A DNA stretch of 64,000 nt from Calliopsis andreniformis (lineage: Eukaryota; Arthropoda; Insecta; Hymenoptera; Andrenidae), in the NCBI RefSeq assembly GCF_051401765.1, contig NW_027480438.1, positions 1,984,001 to 2,048,000 on the forward strand, given 5' to 3'. Under the pieces are notes generated by a model, which saw only the letters and a program-made list of their open reading frames with translations, was not told where the DNA came from and ran no database searches. Of the stretch, positions 25,985-40,726 are shown piece after piece. The first letter of the stretch is position 1; every line of letters starts with the position of its first letter. A program made the position numbers and the translations under genes.

Positions 25985-27491
25985 CAATTCTCAATCCTCA
26001 ATCCTCAATCCTCAATATTCAACACTCAGGCCTCAAACATCAATCCTCAATACTCAATCATCAATCCTCAATTCTCAATACTCAATAGAGTATCCTGAAT
26101 TTTCATGGTTCAATACTCAATCCACAATATTCAATAATCAAACCTCAATCCTCAAACATCAATTCTCAACACTCAATACTCAACACTCAGTCCTCTCTCT
26201 TCAATCCTCCATCCTCAACCCTCAATCCTCAAGCGTCAATCCTCAATCCTCAATCCTCAACCCTCAATCCTCAGTCCTCAAACCTCAATCCCGAATCCTC
26301 AATCCTGAATCCTCTACCTTCAGCCCTCAGTCCTCAAAAATCAATTGTCAATCCTCAATCCTCAATAGAATATCCTCAATTCACAGTTTTCAATACTGAA
26401 CCCCATTCTTCAATCTCCAAATCTCAATCCACAAACATCAATTCTCATCACTCAACCATCTACACCCAGTCCTCAATCTTCAATCCTCAATCCTCAATCC
26501 TCAATCTTCAATCCTCAATACTCAATACTCAATCCTCAATCCTCAATTCTCAGTCCTCAATACTCAATCCTCAGTCGTGAATCCTCAATCCCCAATCCTC
26601 AATCTTCAATCCTCAATCCTCAATCCTCAATACTCGATCCTCAATATTCAACACACAAACCTCAATATTCAACACTCAAGCCTCAAACATCAATCCTCAA
26701 TACCCAATCATCAATCCTCAATTCTCAATACTCAATAGAATATCCTGAATTCTCATGGTTCAATACTCAATCCACAATATTCAATAATCAAATCTCAATC
26801 CTCAAACATCAATTCTCAACACTCAATACTCAACACTCAGTCCTCTCTCTTCAATCCTCCATCCTCGACCCTCAATCCTCAAGCGTCAATCCTCAATCCT
26901 CAATCCTCAAAACTCAATCCTCAGTCCTCAAACCTCAATCCCGAATCCTCAATCCTGAATCCTCCATCTTCAGCCCTCAGTCCTCAAAAATCAATTGTCA
27001 ATCCTCAATCCTCAATAGAATATCCTCAATTCACAGTTGTCAATACTGAACCCCATTCTTCAATCTTCAAATCTCAATCCACAAACATCAATTCTCATCA
27101 CTCAACCATCAACACCCAGTCCTCAATCTTCAATCCTCAATCCTCAATCCTCAATCTTCAATCCTCAAAACTCAATACTCAATCCTCAATCCTCAATTCT
27201 CAGTCCTCAATACTCAATCCTCAATCGTAAATCCTCAATCCCCAATCCTCAATCTTCAATCCTCAATCCTCAATCCTCAATCCTCAATCCTCAATATTCA
27301 ACACACAACCCTCAACCATCAATCCTCAATACTCAACCATCAATCCTCAATTCTCAATACTCAATAGAATATCCCGAATTCTCATGGTTCAATACTCAAT
27401 CCACAAAATTCAATAATCAAATCTCAATCCTCAAACATCAATTCTCAACACTCAATCCTCAATACTCATTCCTCTATCTTCAATCCTCCAT
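25985..27491 (+). repeat. A/B dimer cluster at the right end of copy I
   Basis: Cores at 26087(A), 26367(B), 26737(A), 27017(B) and 27366(A), with steps of 280, 370, 280 and 349 bp. The core at 26087 has AGAGTATCCTGAATTTTC, which breaks the usual AGAATATCC and EcoRI motif. The core at 27366 has AGAATATCCCGAATTC. The cluster ends at the megarepeat junction. Confidence 0.8.
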
Positions 27492-29262
27492 CCTTAATAC
27501 TCAATCCTCAATCATCAATCCTCCATACTCAATGTTCAATCCTCAATCCTCAATCATCAATCCTCAATCCTCAATCCTCACTCTTCAATCATCAATAATC
27601 AATCTCCTGTCCTAGATCCTCAATCTCCAATACTCTATCCTTAATCCTCAATTTCAATCCTCTATCCCCAGTCCACATTCTTCAATGCCCAAAGCTCAAT
27701 AATCTATCCTCAATCCTCAGTCCTCAATCGTCAATCATCAATCCACAATCTTCAGTACTCAATCCTCAATCCTCAATCCTCAATCCTCAATCCTCAATCG
27801 TCAATCCTCAATCCCCAATCCTCAATCTTCAATCCTCAATCCTCAATCCTCAAGCCTCAATACTCAATCCTCAATCCTCAATCCTCAATCCTCAATCCTC
27901 AATCATCAATCCTCAATCTTCGATACTCAGTCCTCAATCCTCAATCCTCAATACTCAATCCTCAATCCTCAATCTTCGATCCTCAATACCCAATCTTCAA
28001 TCTTCAATCCTCAATCCTCAATCCTCAATCCTCAGACATCAAACATCAATACTCAACCCCCAATCCTCGTCCTCAAACCACAACCCTCAATCCTCGATCC
28101 TCAAACTTCAATCATCAATATTCAATCTTCAATCCTCAATCCTCAATCCTCAATACTCAATCCTCAATCCTCAATCTTCGATCCTCAATACCCAATCTTC
28201 AATCTTCAATCCTCAATCCTCAATCCTCAATCCTCAATCCTCAGTCCTCAATACTCAATCCTCAATGTTCAATCCGCAATACCCAATCCTCCATCTTCAA
28301 TCCTCAATCCTCAATCCTCAACCCTCAATCCTTAATCCTCAATCCTCAATCTTCAGTCCTCAAACCTTAATCCTGAATCCACAATCCTGAATCCTCAATC
28401 TTCAGCCCTCAGTCCTCAACAATCAGCTGTCAATCCTCAATCCTCAATGGAATATCGTCAATTCACAGTTTTCAATACTCCATACTCAATCTGCAATCTT
28501 CAAACCTCTATACACAAACATCAATACTCATAACTCAACACTCAACACTCCGTGCCCAGTCCTCAATCTTCAATCCTCAATCCTCAATACTCAATCCTCA
28601 ATTTTCAAGCCTCAATACTGAATCTTCAATCCTCAATGCTTAATCCTCAATCCTCAATCCTCAGTCCTCAACCCACAATCCTCAATCCTCAAACCTCAAT
28701 CCTCAATCGTCAGCCCTCGTCCTCAATCCTCAACACTCAATCCACAATCCTCAATCTTCAATCATCAATACTCAATCTTCAATACTCAATCCTCAATCTT
28801 CAATCCTCAATCCTCAATACTCACTCCTCAATACTCAATACTCAATCTTCAATCCTCAATCCTCATTCTTCAATCCTCAATACACAATCCTCAATATTCA
28901 ATCCTAAATCCCCAATCCTCAATTCTCAATACTCAATCCTCAATCATCAATATTCAACACTCAAGCCTCAGCCTTCAATAATCAATCCTCAATTCTCAAT
29001 CCTCAATACTCAATCCTCAATCCTCAGCCCTCAACCCTCAAACCTCAATCCTCAACCGTCAGTCCTCGTCCTCAATCGTCACACCTCAATCCTCAATCCT
29101 GAATCTTCAATCCTCATTACTCAATATTCAATACTCAATCCTCAATCTTCAATCCTCAATCTTCAATCTTCAATCCTCAATTCTCAATCCTCAATCCTCA
29201 ATCCTCAATCCTCATTCTTCAATCCTCAATACCCAATCCTCAATCTTCAATCCTCAATCCTC
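27492..29262 (+). repeat. Lead segment of megarepeat copy II
   Basis: Counterpart of 2,778-4,555, with the core at 28448. It differs by one heptamer in a homogeneous run near 27,780 and otherwise looked the same wherever I compared it. Confidence 0.75.
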
Positions 29263-32200
29263 AATCCTCAATCCTCATTCTTCAATCCTCAATACCCAAT
29301 CCTCAATCTTCAATCCTCAATCCTCAATCCTAAATCCTCAATCCTCAATCCTCAGTCCTCAATCTTCAATCCTCAGTCCCAAATCCTCAATCTTCAATAC
29401 ACAATCCTCAATCCTCAATCTTCAATCCTCAATACTCAATCTTCAATCATCAACCCTCAATCCTCAATTCTCAATACTCATTCTTCAATCCCCAATACCC
29501 AATCCTCAATCTTCAATCCTCAATCCTTAATCCTCACTTCTCAACCCTCAATCCTCAATCCTCAGACATCAAACATCAATACTCAACCCTCAATCCTCGT
29601 CCTCAATCCACAACCCTCAATCCTCGATCCTCAAACTTCAATCGTCAATATTCAATCTTCAATCCTCAATACTCAATCCTCAATACTCAATCCTCAATCC
29701 TCAATGTTCAATCCTCAATACCCAATCCTCAATCTTCAATCCTCAATCCTCAATCCTCAATCCTCAATCCTCAATCCTCAATCCTCAATCCTCAATCCTC
29801 AGTCCTCAACCCTCAATCCTGAATCCTCAATCCTGTATCCTCAATCTTCAGCCCTCAGTCCTCAACAATCAGTTGTCAATCCACAATCCCCAATAGAATA
29901 TCATCAATTCACAGTTTTCAATACTCAATACTCAATCTACAATCTTCAAATCTCTATCCACAAACATCAATTCTCATCACTCAACCCTCAACACTCAGTC
30001 CTCAATGTTCAATCCCCAATTCTTAATTCACAATCTTCAATCCTCAATACTGAACATTCAATCCTCAATACTGAACATTCAATCCTCAATCCTCAATACT
30101 CAATCTTCAATCCTCAGTACCCAATCCTCAATATGCAACCCTCAATCCTCAACCCTCAATCCTCGATCCTCAGTCCTCAATCCTCAATCCTCAATCCTCA
30201 ATGTTCAATCCGCAATACCCAATCCTCAATCTTCAATCCTCAATCCTCAATCCTGAACCCTCAATCCTTAATCCTCAATCCTCAATCTTCGGTCCTCAAA
30301 CCTTAATCCTGAATCCACAATCCTGAATCCTCAACCTTCAGCCCTCAGTCCTCAACAATCAGTTGTCAATCCTCAATCCTCAATGGAATATCGTCAATTC
30401 ACAGTTTTCAATACTCAATACTCAATCTGCAATCTTCAAATCTCTATACACAAACATCAATACTCATAACTCAACACTCAACACTCCGTCCCCAGTCCTC
30501 AATCTTCAATACTCAATCCTCAATCCTCAATCTTCGATCATCAATACCCAATATTCAATCTTCAATCCTCAATCCTCAATCCTCAATCCTCAATCCTCAG
30601 TCCTCAATCCTCAATCCTCAATGTTCAATCCGCAATACCCAATCCTCAATCTTCAATCCTCAATCCTCAATCCTCAACCCTCAATCCTTAATCCTCAATC
30701 CTCAATCTTCAGTCCTCAAACCTTAATCCTGAATCCACAATCCTGAATCCTCAATCTTCAGCCCTCAGTCCTCAACAATCAGTTGTCAATACTCAATCCT
30801 CAATGGAATATCGCCAATTCACAGTTTTCAATACTCCATACTCAATCTGCAATCTCCAAACCTCTATACACAAACATCAATACTCATAACTCAACACTCA
30901 ACACTCCGTCCCCAGTCCTCAATCTTCAATCCTCAATCCTCAATCCACAATCCTCAATCCCCAATCCTCAATTTTCAAGCCTCAATACTGAATCTTCAAT
31001 CCTCAATGCTTAATCCTCAATCCTCAATCCTCAGTCCTCAACCCACAATCCTGAATCCTCAAACCTCAATCCTCAATCGTCAGCCCTCGTCCTCAATCCT
31101 CAACACTCAATCCACAATCCTCAATCTTCAATCATCAATACTCAATCTTCAATCCTCAAACCTCAATCTTCAATCCTCAATCCTCAATTCTCACTCCTCA
31201 ATACTCAATCCTCAATCGTCAATCCTCAATCCCCAATCGTCAATCCCCAATCCTCAATCCTCAATACTCAATCCTCAATCCTCAATCTTCGATCCTCAAT
31301 ACCCAATCTTCAATCTTCAATCCTCAATCCGCAATCCTCAATCCTCAATCCTCAGTCCTCAATCCTCAATCCTCAGTCCTCAAACCTCAATCCAGAATCC
31401 TCAATCCTGAATCCTCAATCCTCAATTCTCAATCCCCAATCCTCAATCCTCAATATTCAACACTCAAGCCTCAAACGTCAATCCTCAATACTCAATCATC
31501 AATCCTCAATTCTCAATACTCAATTCTGAATCCCCAATCCTGAATCCTCAATCTTCAGCCCTCAGTCCTCAATAATCAGTTGTCATTCCACAATCCCCAA
31601 TAGAATATCATCAATTCACAGTTTTCAATGCTCAATACTCAATCTACAATCTTCAAGTCTCTATCCACAAACATCAATTCTCATCACTCAACCCTCAACA
31701 CTCAGTCCTCAATGTTCAATCCCCAATTCTCAATTCACAATCTTCAATCCTCAATACTGAACATTCAATCCTCAATCCTCAATCCTCAGTCCTCAATCCT
31801 CAATCCTCAATTCTCAATACTCAATAGAATATCCTGTATCCTGAGGATTCAATACTCAAACCTCAATCCTCAACCCTCAGCCCTCATGCTCCATCCTCAA
31901 TACTCGATCCTCAATCCCCAATCCTCAATCCTCAATACTCAATCTTCAATCCTCAATCCTCAATCCTCAATCCTCAGTCCTCAATACTCAATCTACAATC
32001 CTCAATACTCAGTCTTCAATCCTCAATCCTCAATCCTCAACCCTCAATCCTCATTCTTCAATCATCAATACACAATCCTCAATATTCAATACTCAATCCT
32101 CAATATTCAATCCTTAATGCTCAATCCTCAATCCACAATCCTCAACATTCAATCCTCAATACTCAATCTTCAGTGCTCATTCCTCAATCCTCAATCCTCA

Positions 32201-32587
32201 ATTCTCAATCCTCAATCGTCAATCTTCAATCCTCTATACTCGATCTTCAACCCTCAATCCTCAATCCTCAATCCGCACTATTCAATCCTCAATACCCAAT
32301 CCTCAATCTATAATCCTGAATCCTCAATCCCCAATTCTCAATCCTCAATCCTCAGTCCTCAGCCCTCAAACCTCAATCCTCAACCCTCAGCCCTCATCCT
32401 CATTCCTCAATCCTCAATCCTCGATCCTCAAACTTCAATCATCAATATTAAATCTTCAATCCTCAATCCTCAATCCTCAATACTCAATCCTCAATTCTCA
32501 ATGTTCAATCCTCAATACCCAATCCTCAGTCTTCAATCCTCAATCCTCAATCCTCAATCCTCAGACCACAAACCTCAATCCTGAATC
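29263..32587 (+). repeat. X4: megarepeat counterpart of X1
   Basis: Matches X1 at +24,707 with no length change. Cores lie at 29895, 30384, 30804, 31602 and 31826. The single-base change I noticed is A at 31160 in place of T at 6453. Confidence 0.88.
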
Positions 32588-33241
32588 CTCAATCCTGAAT
32601 CCTCAATCTTCAGCACTGGGTCCTCAACAATCAGTTGTCAATCCTCAATCCCCAATAGAATATCCTCAATTCACTGTTTTCAATACTCAATACTCAATCT
32701 GCAGTCTTCAGATCTCTATCCACAAACATCAATTCTCATCACTCAACCCTCAATACTCAGTCCCCTATCCTCAATCTTCAATCCTCAATCCTCAATCCTC
32801 AATCCTCAATCTTAATCTTCAATCCTCAGTACTCAATCTTCAATCCTCAATCCTCAATCCTTAATCCTCAGTCCTCAACCTTCAATCCTCAATACTCAAT
32901 CTTCAATCCTCAATCCTCAATCCTCAATCCTCAATCATCAATCCTCAATCCTAAATCGTCAATCTTCAATCCTCAATACTCAATCTTCAATCCTCAATCC
33001 TCAATCCTCAATCCTCAATCCTCATTCATCAATCCTCAATACCCAATCCTCAATCTTCAATGCTCAATCCTCAATCCTCAATACTCAATCCTCAATCCTC
33101 AATCCTCAATCCTCAATCTTCAATCCGCAGTCCCAAATCCTCAATCTTCAGTACACAATCCTCAATCCTCAATCTTCAATCCTCAATACTCAGTCTTCAA
33201 TCATCAATCCTCAATCCTCAATTCTCAATACTCATTCTTCA
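32588..33241 (+). repeat. Link segment, copy II
   Basis: Matches 7,881-8,534 at +24,707 with the core at 32657, including the CAGCACTGGGTCC landmark. Confidence 0.75.
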
Positions 33242-36200
33242 ATCCTCAATCCTCAATCCTCATTCTTCAATCCTCAATACACAATCCTCAATATTCAATC
33301 CTCAATCCTCAATCCTCAATTCTCAATCCTCAATCCTCAATCCTCAATATTCAACACTCAAGCCTCAAACATCAATCCTCAATACTCAATCATCAATCCT
33401 CAATTCTCAATACGCAATAGAATATCCTGAATTCTCATGGTTCAATACTCAATCGACAATATTCAATAATCAAATCTCAATCCTCAAACATCAATTCTCA
33501 ACACTCAATACTCAACACTCAGTCCTCTCTCTTCAATCCTCCATCCTCAACCCTCAATCCTCAAGCGTCAATCCTCAATACTCAATCCTCAACCCTCAAT
33601 CCTCAGTCCTCAAACCTCAATCCCGAATCCTCAATCCTGAATCCTCTACCTTCAGCCCTCAGTCCTCGAAAATCAATTGTCAATCCTCAATCCTCAATAG
33701 AATATCCTCAATTCACAGTTTTCTATACTGAACCCCATTCTTCAATCTTCAAATCTCAATCCACAAACATCAATTCTCTTCACTCAACCATCTACACCCA
33801 GTCCTCAATCTTCAATCCTCAATCCTCAATCCTCAATCTTCAATCCTCAATACTCAATACTCAATCCTCAACCCTCAATCCTCAGTCCTCAATACTCAAT
33901 CCTCAGTCGTGAATCCTCAATCCCCAATCCTCAATCTTCAATCCTCAATCCTCAATACTCAATCTTCGATCCTCAATATTCAACACACAACCCTCAATAT
34001 TCAACACTCAAGCCTCAAACATCAATCCTCAATACCCAATCATCAATCCTCAATTCTCAATACTCAATAGAATATCCTGAATTCTCATGGTTCAATACTC
34101 AATCCACAATATTCAACAATCAAATCTCAATCCTCAAACATCAATTCTCAACACTCAATACTCAACACTCAGTCCTCTCTCTTCAATCCTCCATCCTCGA
34201 CCCTCAATCCTCAAGCGTCAATCCTCAATCCTCAATCAACAATCCTCAATACTCAGTCTTTAATCCTCAATCCTCAATGCTCAATCCTCAATCCTCATTC
34301 TTCAATCCTTAACACACAATCCTCAATATTCAATCCTCAATCCTCAATCCTCAATTCTCAATCCTCAATCCACAATCCTCAATATTCAACACTCAAGTCT
34401 CAAACATCAATCCTCAATACCCAATCATCAATCCTCAATTCTCAATACTCAATAGAATATCCTGAATTCTCATGGTTCAATACTCAATCCACAATATTCA
34501 ATAATCAAATCTCATTCCTCAAACATCAATTCTCAACACTCAATACTCAACACTCAGTCCTCTCTCTTCAATCCTCCATCCTCGACCCTCAATCCTCAAG
34601 CGTCAATCCTCAATCCTCAACCCTCAATCCTCAGTCCTCAAACCTCAATCCCGTATCCTCAATCCTGAATCCTCTATCTTCAGCCCTCCGTCCTCAAAAA
34701 TCAATTGTCAATCCTCAATCCTCAATAGAATATCCTCAATTCACAGTTTTCAATACTGAACCCCATTCTTCAATCTTCAAATCTCAATCCACAAACATCA
34801 ATTCTCATCACTCAACCATCAACACCCAGTCCTGAATCTTCAATCCTCAATCCTCAATCCTCAATCTTCAATCCTCAAAACTCAGTACTCAATCCTCAAT
34901 CCTCAATTCTCAGTCCTCAATACTCGTTCCTCTATCCTCAATAGTAAATCCTCAATCCCCAATCCTCAATCTTCAATCCTCAATCATCAATCCTCAATCC
35001 TCAATCCTCAATATTCAACACACAACCCTCAACCATCAATCATCAATACTCAACCATCAATCCTCAATTCTCAATACTCAATAGAATATCCTGAATTCTC
35101 ATGGTTCAATACTCAATCCACAAAATTCAATAATCAAATCTCAATCCTCAAACATCAATTCTCAACACTCAATCCTCAATACTCAGTCCTCTCTCTTCAA
35201 TCCTCCATCCTCAATCCTCAACCCTCAATTCTCAGTCATCAATACTCAATCTTCAATACTCAATCCTCAATCCTCAATCCTCAATCCTCAATCCTCAATC
35301 CTCAACCCTCAATCCTCATTCCTCAAACCTCAATCCTCAACCCTCAGCCCTCATCCGCAATTCTCAATCCTCAATCCTCAATCCTCAATCCTCAATCCCC
35401 AATCTTCAATCCTCAATAATCAATCTCCAATCCCAGATCCTCAATCCCCAATCTTCAATCCTTAATCATCAACCTTCAATCCTCATTCCCCAGTCCTCAA
35501 TCTTCAATCCTCAACGCTCAATCCTCAATCCTCAATCATCACTCCTCAATCCTCAGCCCTCAACCCTCAAACCTCAATCCTCAACCGTCAGTCCTCGTCC
35601 TCAATCGTCAACCCTCAATCCTCAATCCTCAATCTTCAATCCTCAATACTCAATATTCAATACTCAATCCTCAATCTTCAATCCTCCATCCTCAACCCTC
35701 AATTCTCAAGCGTCAATCCTCAATCCTCAATCCTCAATCCTCAATCCTCAATCCGCAATCCTCAGTCCTCAATCCTCAATCTACAATCCTCAATACTCAG
35801 TCTTCAATCCTCAATCCTCAATCCTCAATCCTCAATCCTCATTCTTCAATCCTCAATACACAATCCTCAATATTCAATCCTAAATCCCCAATCCTCAATT
35901 CTCAATACTCAATCCTCAATCATCAATATTCAACACTCAAGCCTCAGCCTTCAATAATCAATCCTCAATTCTCAATCCTCAATACTCAATCCTCAATCCT
36001 CAGCCCTCAACCCTCAAACCTCAATCCTCAACCGTCAGTCCTCGTCCTCAATCGTCACACCTCAATCCTCAATCCTGAATCTTCAATCCTCAGTACTCAA
36101 TATTCAATACTCAATCCTCAATCTTCAATCCTCAATCTTCAATCTTCAATCCTCAATTCTCAATCCTCAATCCTCAATCCTCAATCCTCATTCTTCAATC

Positions 36201-39200
36201 CTCAATACCCAATCCTCAATCTTCAATCCTCAATCCTCAATCCTCAATTCTCAATCCTCAATCCTCAGTCCTCAGTCCTCAAACCCCAATCCTCAATCCT
36301 CAGCCCTCATCCTCAATCGTCAATCCTCAATCCTCAATCCTCAATCATCAATCCTCAATACTCAACCTCCAATAATCAATCCTCAATTCTCAATCCTCAA
36401 TACTCAATCCTCAATCGTCAATCCTCAATCCCCAATCCTCAATCTTCAGTCCACAATCCTCAATCCTCAATCCTGAATCCTCAACCCTCAATCATCAATA
36501 CTCAATACTCAATCTTCAATCCTCAATCCTCATTCCGCAATCCTCAATCCTCAGTCCTCAATACTCAATCTACAATCCTCAAACATCAATCCTCAATACT
36601 CAATCATCAATCCTCAATTCTCAATACTCAATAGAATATCCTGAATTCTCATGGTTCAATACTCAATCCACAATATTCAATAATCAAATCTCAATCCTCA
36701 AACATCAATTCTCAACACTCAGTACTCAACACTCAGTCGTCTCTCTTCAATCCTCCATTCTCAACCCTCAATTCTCAAGCGTCAATCCTCAATCCTCAAC
36801 CCTCAACCCTATATCCTCAGTCCTCAAACCTCAATCCCGAATCCTCAATCCTGAATCCTCTATCTTCAGCCCTCAGTCCTCAAAAATCAATTGTCAATCC
36901 TCAATCCTCAATAGAATATCCTCAATTCACAGTTTTCAATACTGAGCCCCATTCTTCAATCTTCAAATCTCAATCCACAAACATCAATTCTCATCAATCA
37001 ACCATCAACACCCAGTCCTCAATCTTCAATCCTCAATCCTCAATCCTCAATCTTCAATCCTCAATACTCAATACTCAATCCTCAATCCTCAATTCTCAGT
37101 CCTCAATACTCAATCCTCAGTCGTCAATCCTCAATCCCCAATCCTCAATCTTCAATCCTCAATCCTCAATCCTCAATCCTCGATCCTCAATATTCAACAC
37201 ACAACCCTCAACCATCAATCATCAATACTCAACAATCTATCGTCAATCCCCAATCCTCAATAGAATATCCTCAATTCACAGTTTTCAATACTCAATCCCC
37301 ATTCTTCAATCTTCAAATCTCAATCCACAAACATCAACTCTCATCACTCAACCCTCAGCACTCAGTCCTCAATCTTCAATCCACAATCCTCAATCCTCAA
37401 TCCTCAATCCTCATTCTTCAATCCTCAATACCCAATCCTCAATCTTCAATCCTCAATCCTCAATCCTAAATCCTCAATCCTCAATCCTCAGTCCTCAATC
37501 TTCAATCCTCAGTCCCAAATCCTCAATCTTCAATACACAATCCTCAATCCTCAATCTTCAATCCTCAATACTCAATCTTCAATCATCAACCCTCAATCCT
37601 CAATTCTCAATACTCATTCTTCAATCCCCAATACCCAATCCTCAATCTTCAATCCTCAATCCTTAATCCTCACTTCTCAACCCTCAATCCTCAATCCTCA
37701 GACATCAAACATCAATACTCAACCCTCAATCCTCGTCCTCAATCCACAACCCTCAATCCTCGATCCTCAAACTTCAATCGTCAATATTCAATCTTCAATC
37801 CTCAATACTCAATCCTCAATACTCAATCCTCAATCCTCAATGTTCAATCCTCAATACCCAATCCTCAATCTTCAATCCTCAATCCTCAATCCTCAATCCT
37901 CAATCCTCAATCCTCAATCCTCAATCCTCAGTCCTCAACCCTCAATCCTGAATCCTCAATCCTGTATCCTCAATCTTCAGCCCTCAGTCCTCAACAATCA
38001 GTTGTCAATCCACAATCCCCAATAGAATATCATCAATTCACAGTTTTCAATACTCAATACTCAATCTACAATCTTCAAATCTCTATCCACAAACATCAAT
38101 TCTCATCACTCAACCCTCAACACTCAGTCCTCAATGTTCAATCCCCAATTCTTAATTCACAATCTTCAATCCTCAATACTGAACATTCAATCCTCAATAC
38201 TGAACATTCAATCCTCAATCCTCAATACTCAATCTTCAATCCTCAGTACCCAATCCTCAATATGCAACCCTCAATCCTCAACCCTCAATCCTCGATCCTC
38301 AGTCCTCAATCCTCAATCCTCAATCCTCAATGTTCAATCCGCAATACCCAATCCTCAATCTTCAATCCTCAATCCTCAATCCTGAACCCTCAATCCTTAA
38401 TCCTCAATCCTCAATCTTCGGTCCTCAAACCTTAATCCTGAATCCACAATCCTGAATCCTCAACCTTCAGCCCTCAGTCCTCAACAATCAGTTGTCAATC
38501 CTCAATCCTCAATGGAATATCGTCAATTCACAGTTTTCAATACTCAATACTCAATCTGCAATCTTCAAACCTCTATACACAAACATCAATACTCATAACT
38601 CAACACTCAACACTCCGTCCCCAGTCCTCAATCTTCAATACTCAATCCTCAATCCTCAATCTTCGATCCTCAATACCCAATATTCAATCTTCAATCCTCA
38701 ATCCTCAATCCTCAATCCTCAATCCTCAGTCCTCAATCCTCAATCCTCAATGTTCAATCCGCAATACCCAATCCTCAATCTTCAATCCTCAATCCTCAAT
38801 CCTCAACCCTCAATCCTTAATCCTCAATCCTCAATCTTCAGTCCTCAAACCTTAATCCTGAATCCACAATCCTGAATCCTCAATCTTCAGCCCTCAGTCC
38901 TCAACAATCAGTTGTCAATACTCAATCCTCAATGGAATATCGCCAATTCACAGTTTTCAATACTCCATACTCAATCTGCAATCTCCAAACCTCTATACAC
39001 AAACATCAATACTCATAACTCAACACTCAACACTCCGTCCCCAGTCCTCAATCTTCAATCCTCAATCCTCAATCCACAATCCTCAATCCCCAATCCTCAA
39101 TTTTCAAGCCTCAATACTGAATCTTCAATCCTCAATGCTTAATCCTCAATCCTCAATCCTCAGTCCTCAACCCACAATCCTGAATCCTCAAACCTCAATC

Positions 39201-40523
39201 CTCAATCGTCAGCCCTCGTCCTCAATCCTCAACACTCAATCCACAATCCTCAATCTTCAATCATCAATACTCAATCTTCAATCCTCAATCCTCAATCTTC
39301 AATCCTCAATCCTCAATTCTCACTCCTCAATACTCAATCCTCAATCGTCAATCCTCAATCCCCAATCGTCAATCCCCAATCCTCAATCCTCAATACTCAA
39401 TCCTCAATCCTCAATCTTCGATCCTCAATACCCAATCTTCAATCTTCAATCCTCAATCCTCAATCCTCAATCCTCAATCCTCAGTCCTCAATCCTCAATC
39501 CTCAGTCCTCAAACCTCAATCCAGAATCCTCAATCCTGAATCCTCAATCCTCAATTCTCAATCCCCAATCCTCAATCCTCAATATTCAACACTCAAGCCT
39601 CAAACGTCAATCCTCAATACTCAATCATCAATCCTCAATTCTCAATACTCAATTCTGAATCCCCAATCCTGAATCCTCAATCTTCAGCCCTCAGTCCTCA
39701 ACAATCAGTTGTCATACCACAATCCCCAATAGAATATCATCAATTCACAGTTTTCAATGCTCAATACTCAATCTACAATCTTCAAGTCTCTATCCACAAA
39801 CATCAATTCTCATCACACAACCCTCAACACTCAGTCCTCAATGTTCAATCCCCAATTCTCAATTCACAATCTTCAATCCTCAATACTGAACATTCAATCC
39901 TCAATCCTCAATCCTCAGTCCTCAATCCTCAATCCTCAATTCTCAATACTCAATAGAATATCCTGAATCCTGAGGATTTAATACTCAAACCTCAATCCTC
40001 AACCCTCAGCCCTCATGCTCCATCCTCAATACTCGATCCTCAATCCCCAATCCTCAATCCTCAATACTCAATCTTCAATCCTCAATCCTCAATCCTCAAT
40101 CCTCAGTCCTCAATACTCAATCTACAATCCTCAATACTCAGTCTTCAATCCTCAATCCTCAATCCTCAACCCTCAATCCTCATTCTTCAATCATCAATAC
40201 ACAATCCTCAATATTCAATACTCAATCCTCAATATTCAATCCTTAATGCTCAATCCTCAATCCACAATCCTCAACATTCAATCCTCAATACTCAATCTTC
40301 AGTGCTCATTCCTCAATCCTCAATCCTCAATTCTCAATCCTCAATCGTCAATCTTCAATCCTCTATACTCGATCTTCAACCCTCAATCCTCAATCCTCAA
40401 TCCTCAATCCGCACTATTCAATCCTCAATACCCAATCCTCAATCTATAATCCTGAATCCTCAATCCCCAATTCTCAATCCTCAATCCTCAGTCCTCAGCC
40501 CTCAAACCTCAATCCTCAACCCT
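33242..40523 (+). repeat. U3: copy II counterpart of U1, with full X5
   Basis: Matches U1 at +24,707. Cores lie at 33419, 33699, 34069, 34454, 34727, 35083, 36633, 36913 and 37262, then the X5 cores. It shares U1-specific bases such as CTTAATCATCAACC near 35,464. One private change noticed: CTCATTCCTCAAAC near 34,513, where the others have CTCAATCC. The tandem period to U4 is 7,786 bp rather than 6,549 because X5 keeps the block lost from X2. Confidence 0.85.
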
Positions 40524-40726
40524 CAGCCCTCATCCTCATTCCTCAATCCTCAATCCTCGATCCTCAAACTTCAATCATCAATATTAAATCTTCAATCCTC
40601 AATCCTCAATCCTCAATACTCAATCCTCAATTCTCAATGTTCAATCCTCAATACCCAATCCTCAGTCTTCAATCCTCAATCCTCAATCCTCAATCCTCAG
40701 ACCACAAACCTCAATCCTGAATCCTC
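37399..40726 (+). repeat. X5: full-length counterpart of X2
   Basis: Matches X2 at +24,707, then +24,700 after one heptamer fewer near 37,920. Unlike X2 it keeps the right-hand part of X, with cores at 38024, 38513, 38933, 39731 and 39955, and the CAGACCACAAACC tail before joining CCCTCATCCTCTATCG. Confidence 0.87.
39483..40726 (+). repeat. ~1,244-bp block absent from copy I
   Basis: The offset between megarepeat copies changes from 24,700 to 25,944 across this interval. Its content (cores 39731 and 39955, then the X tail) is also present in X1, X3, X4 and X6, so it is ancestral X sequence lost from X2 rather than new DNA in X5. Both ends read TCCTCAG, which would allow deletion between short direct repeats. 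Confidence 0.8.

Larger units (their letters stand above)
2778..27491 (+). repeat. Megarepeat copy I (~24.7 kb)
   Basis: This stretch reappears almost base for base in copy II directly downstream. The offset is +24,714 at the left end, becomes +24,707 after a one-heptamer loss near 3,080/27,780, is +24,700 after another near 13,220/37,920, then +25,944 and finally +27,809 after two larger insertions in copy II. The copies abut: copy I ends in the same CTTCAATCCTCCATCC context from which copy II starts with TTAATACTCAATCC. I noticed only a handful of single-base differences (for example 6453/31160, 9263/33970, 10462/35169), so the duplication is recent, is being homogenised, or is an assembly product. 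It contains X1-X3, U1-U2 and 44 cores. Confidence 0.9.
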
